A DNA stretch of 63,713 nt from Clostridiaceae bacterium (GTDB lineage: Bacteria; Bacillota; Clostridia; Peptostreptococcales; Peptostreptococcaceae). The DNA lies in contig CABIVQ010000011.1 in assembly GCA_902362365.1 (NCBI GenBank), positions 1 to 63,713 of the forward strand, written 5' to 3'. Each line of letters opens with the position of its first letter. Within the stretch, counting starts at the first letter, position 1. The notes beneath the pieces are model-generated. The model was not told where the DNA came from. It did not search any database and saw only the letters and a program-made list of their open reading frames with translations. The translations under genes were made by a program, and so were the position numbers. Below, in pieces: positions 63,681 through 63,713 of this stretch.

Positions 63681-63713
63681 CCATTTTATTTTTAGACGCA
63701 CTTACCTTATAAA

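Overview
The window looks like a chromosomal segment of a low-GC, spore-forming, anaerobic Firmicute of the class Clostridia, most probably family Peptostreptococcaceae (relatives of Clostridioides, Paeniclostridium, Paraclostridium or Romboutsia). The reasons are strong AT bias, many sporulation genes (spoIID, spoIIQ, spoIIID, yyaC), a CO dehydrogenase operon, and a gene order that, from memory, closely follows the start of the C. difficile chromosome (rRNA/tRNA block, cdaA-ybbR-glmM-glmS, murA-spoIID-spoIIQ-spoIIID-mbl, metK-recD2-comFC-hpf-secA-prfB, tsaE-tsaB-rimI-tsaD, rex, cooS, the gluD locus, an NlpC/P60 hydrolase, pyr genes, ogg-cls-groSL). The species cannot be fixed from sequence reading alone.

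Layout. 1-970: end of an rRNA operon (23S 3' end, 5S) and seven tRNAs (Leu, initiator Met, Glu, Val, Asp, Gly, Arg). 1.1-7.8 kb: c-di-AMP synthesis (cdaA, ybbR) and amino-sugar synthesis (glmM, glmS with a glmS ribozyme), interrupted by a decayed IS30-type transposase. 8-14 kb: cell wall and sporulation genes. 14.2-18.8 kb: SAM riboswitch-metK, recD2, comFC. 18.8-20 kb: a structured ncRNA that fits the raiA motif, a DnaA-box cluster and hpf. 20-27.4 kb: secA, prfB (programmed frameshift), tex, amidohydrolase. 27.5-28.4 kb: FMN riboswitch-ribU. 28.6-35.5 kb: t6A genes, MATE and ABC-F genes, rex. 35.8-40 kb: a small ferredoxin and cooS-cooF-oxidoreductase. 40.2-41.8 kb: a miniature gluD remnant and an NlpC/P60 hydrolase. 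42-46.3 kb: pyrBCKDE behind a PyrR-type hairpin. 46.4-53.1 kb: LysR/YeiH pair, cdd, two deoxynucleoside kinases, ogg, cls. 53.1-55.2 kb: CIRCE-groSL. 55.5-63.3 kb: an accessory sugar or glycoside locus with two Gfo/Idh dehydrogenase domains, two xylose-isomerase-like TIM barrels and two GPH-type transporters. Its three promoters share one architecture and one operator. The window ends with a small unknown ORF.

Most interesting signals: (1) three related, very long hairpin elements at convergent gene ends (31.3, 35.7 and 46.4 kb), whose stems differ in sequence but stay complementary while loop and flank motifs are kept; (2) the 55.5-63.3 kb locus, including an isomerase-dehydrogenase fusion that carries an internal ribosome binding site and a stop codon one base out of frame; (3) a 69-codon ORF that joins the first and last parts of glutamate dehydrogenase, at the position where gluD lies in C. 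difficile; (4) the raiA-type RNA next to a DnaA-box cluster and a sigma-H-like promoter of hpf; (5) a PyrR hairpin abutting the pyrB Shine-Dalgarno, suggesting translational control.

All calls rest on reading the sequence and on recalled family knowledge. No database search, folding program or alignment was run.
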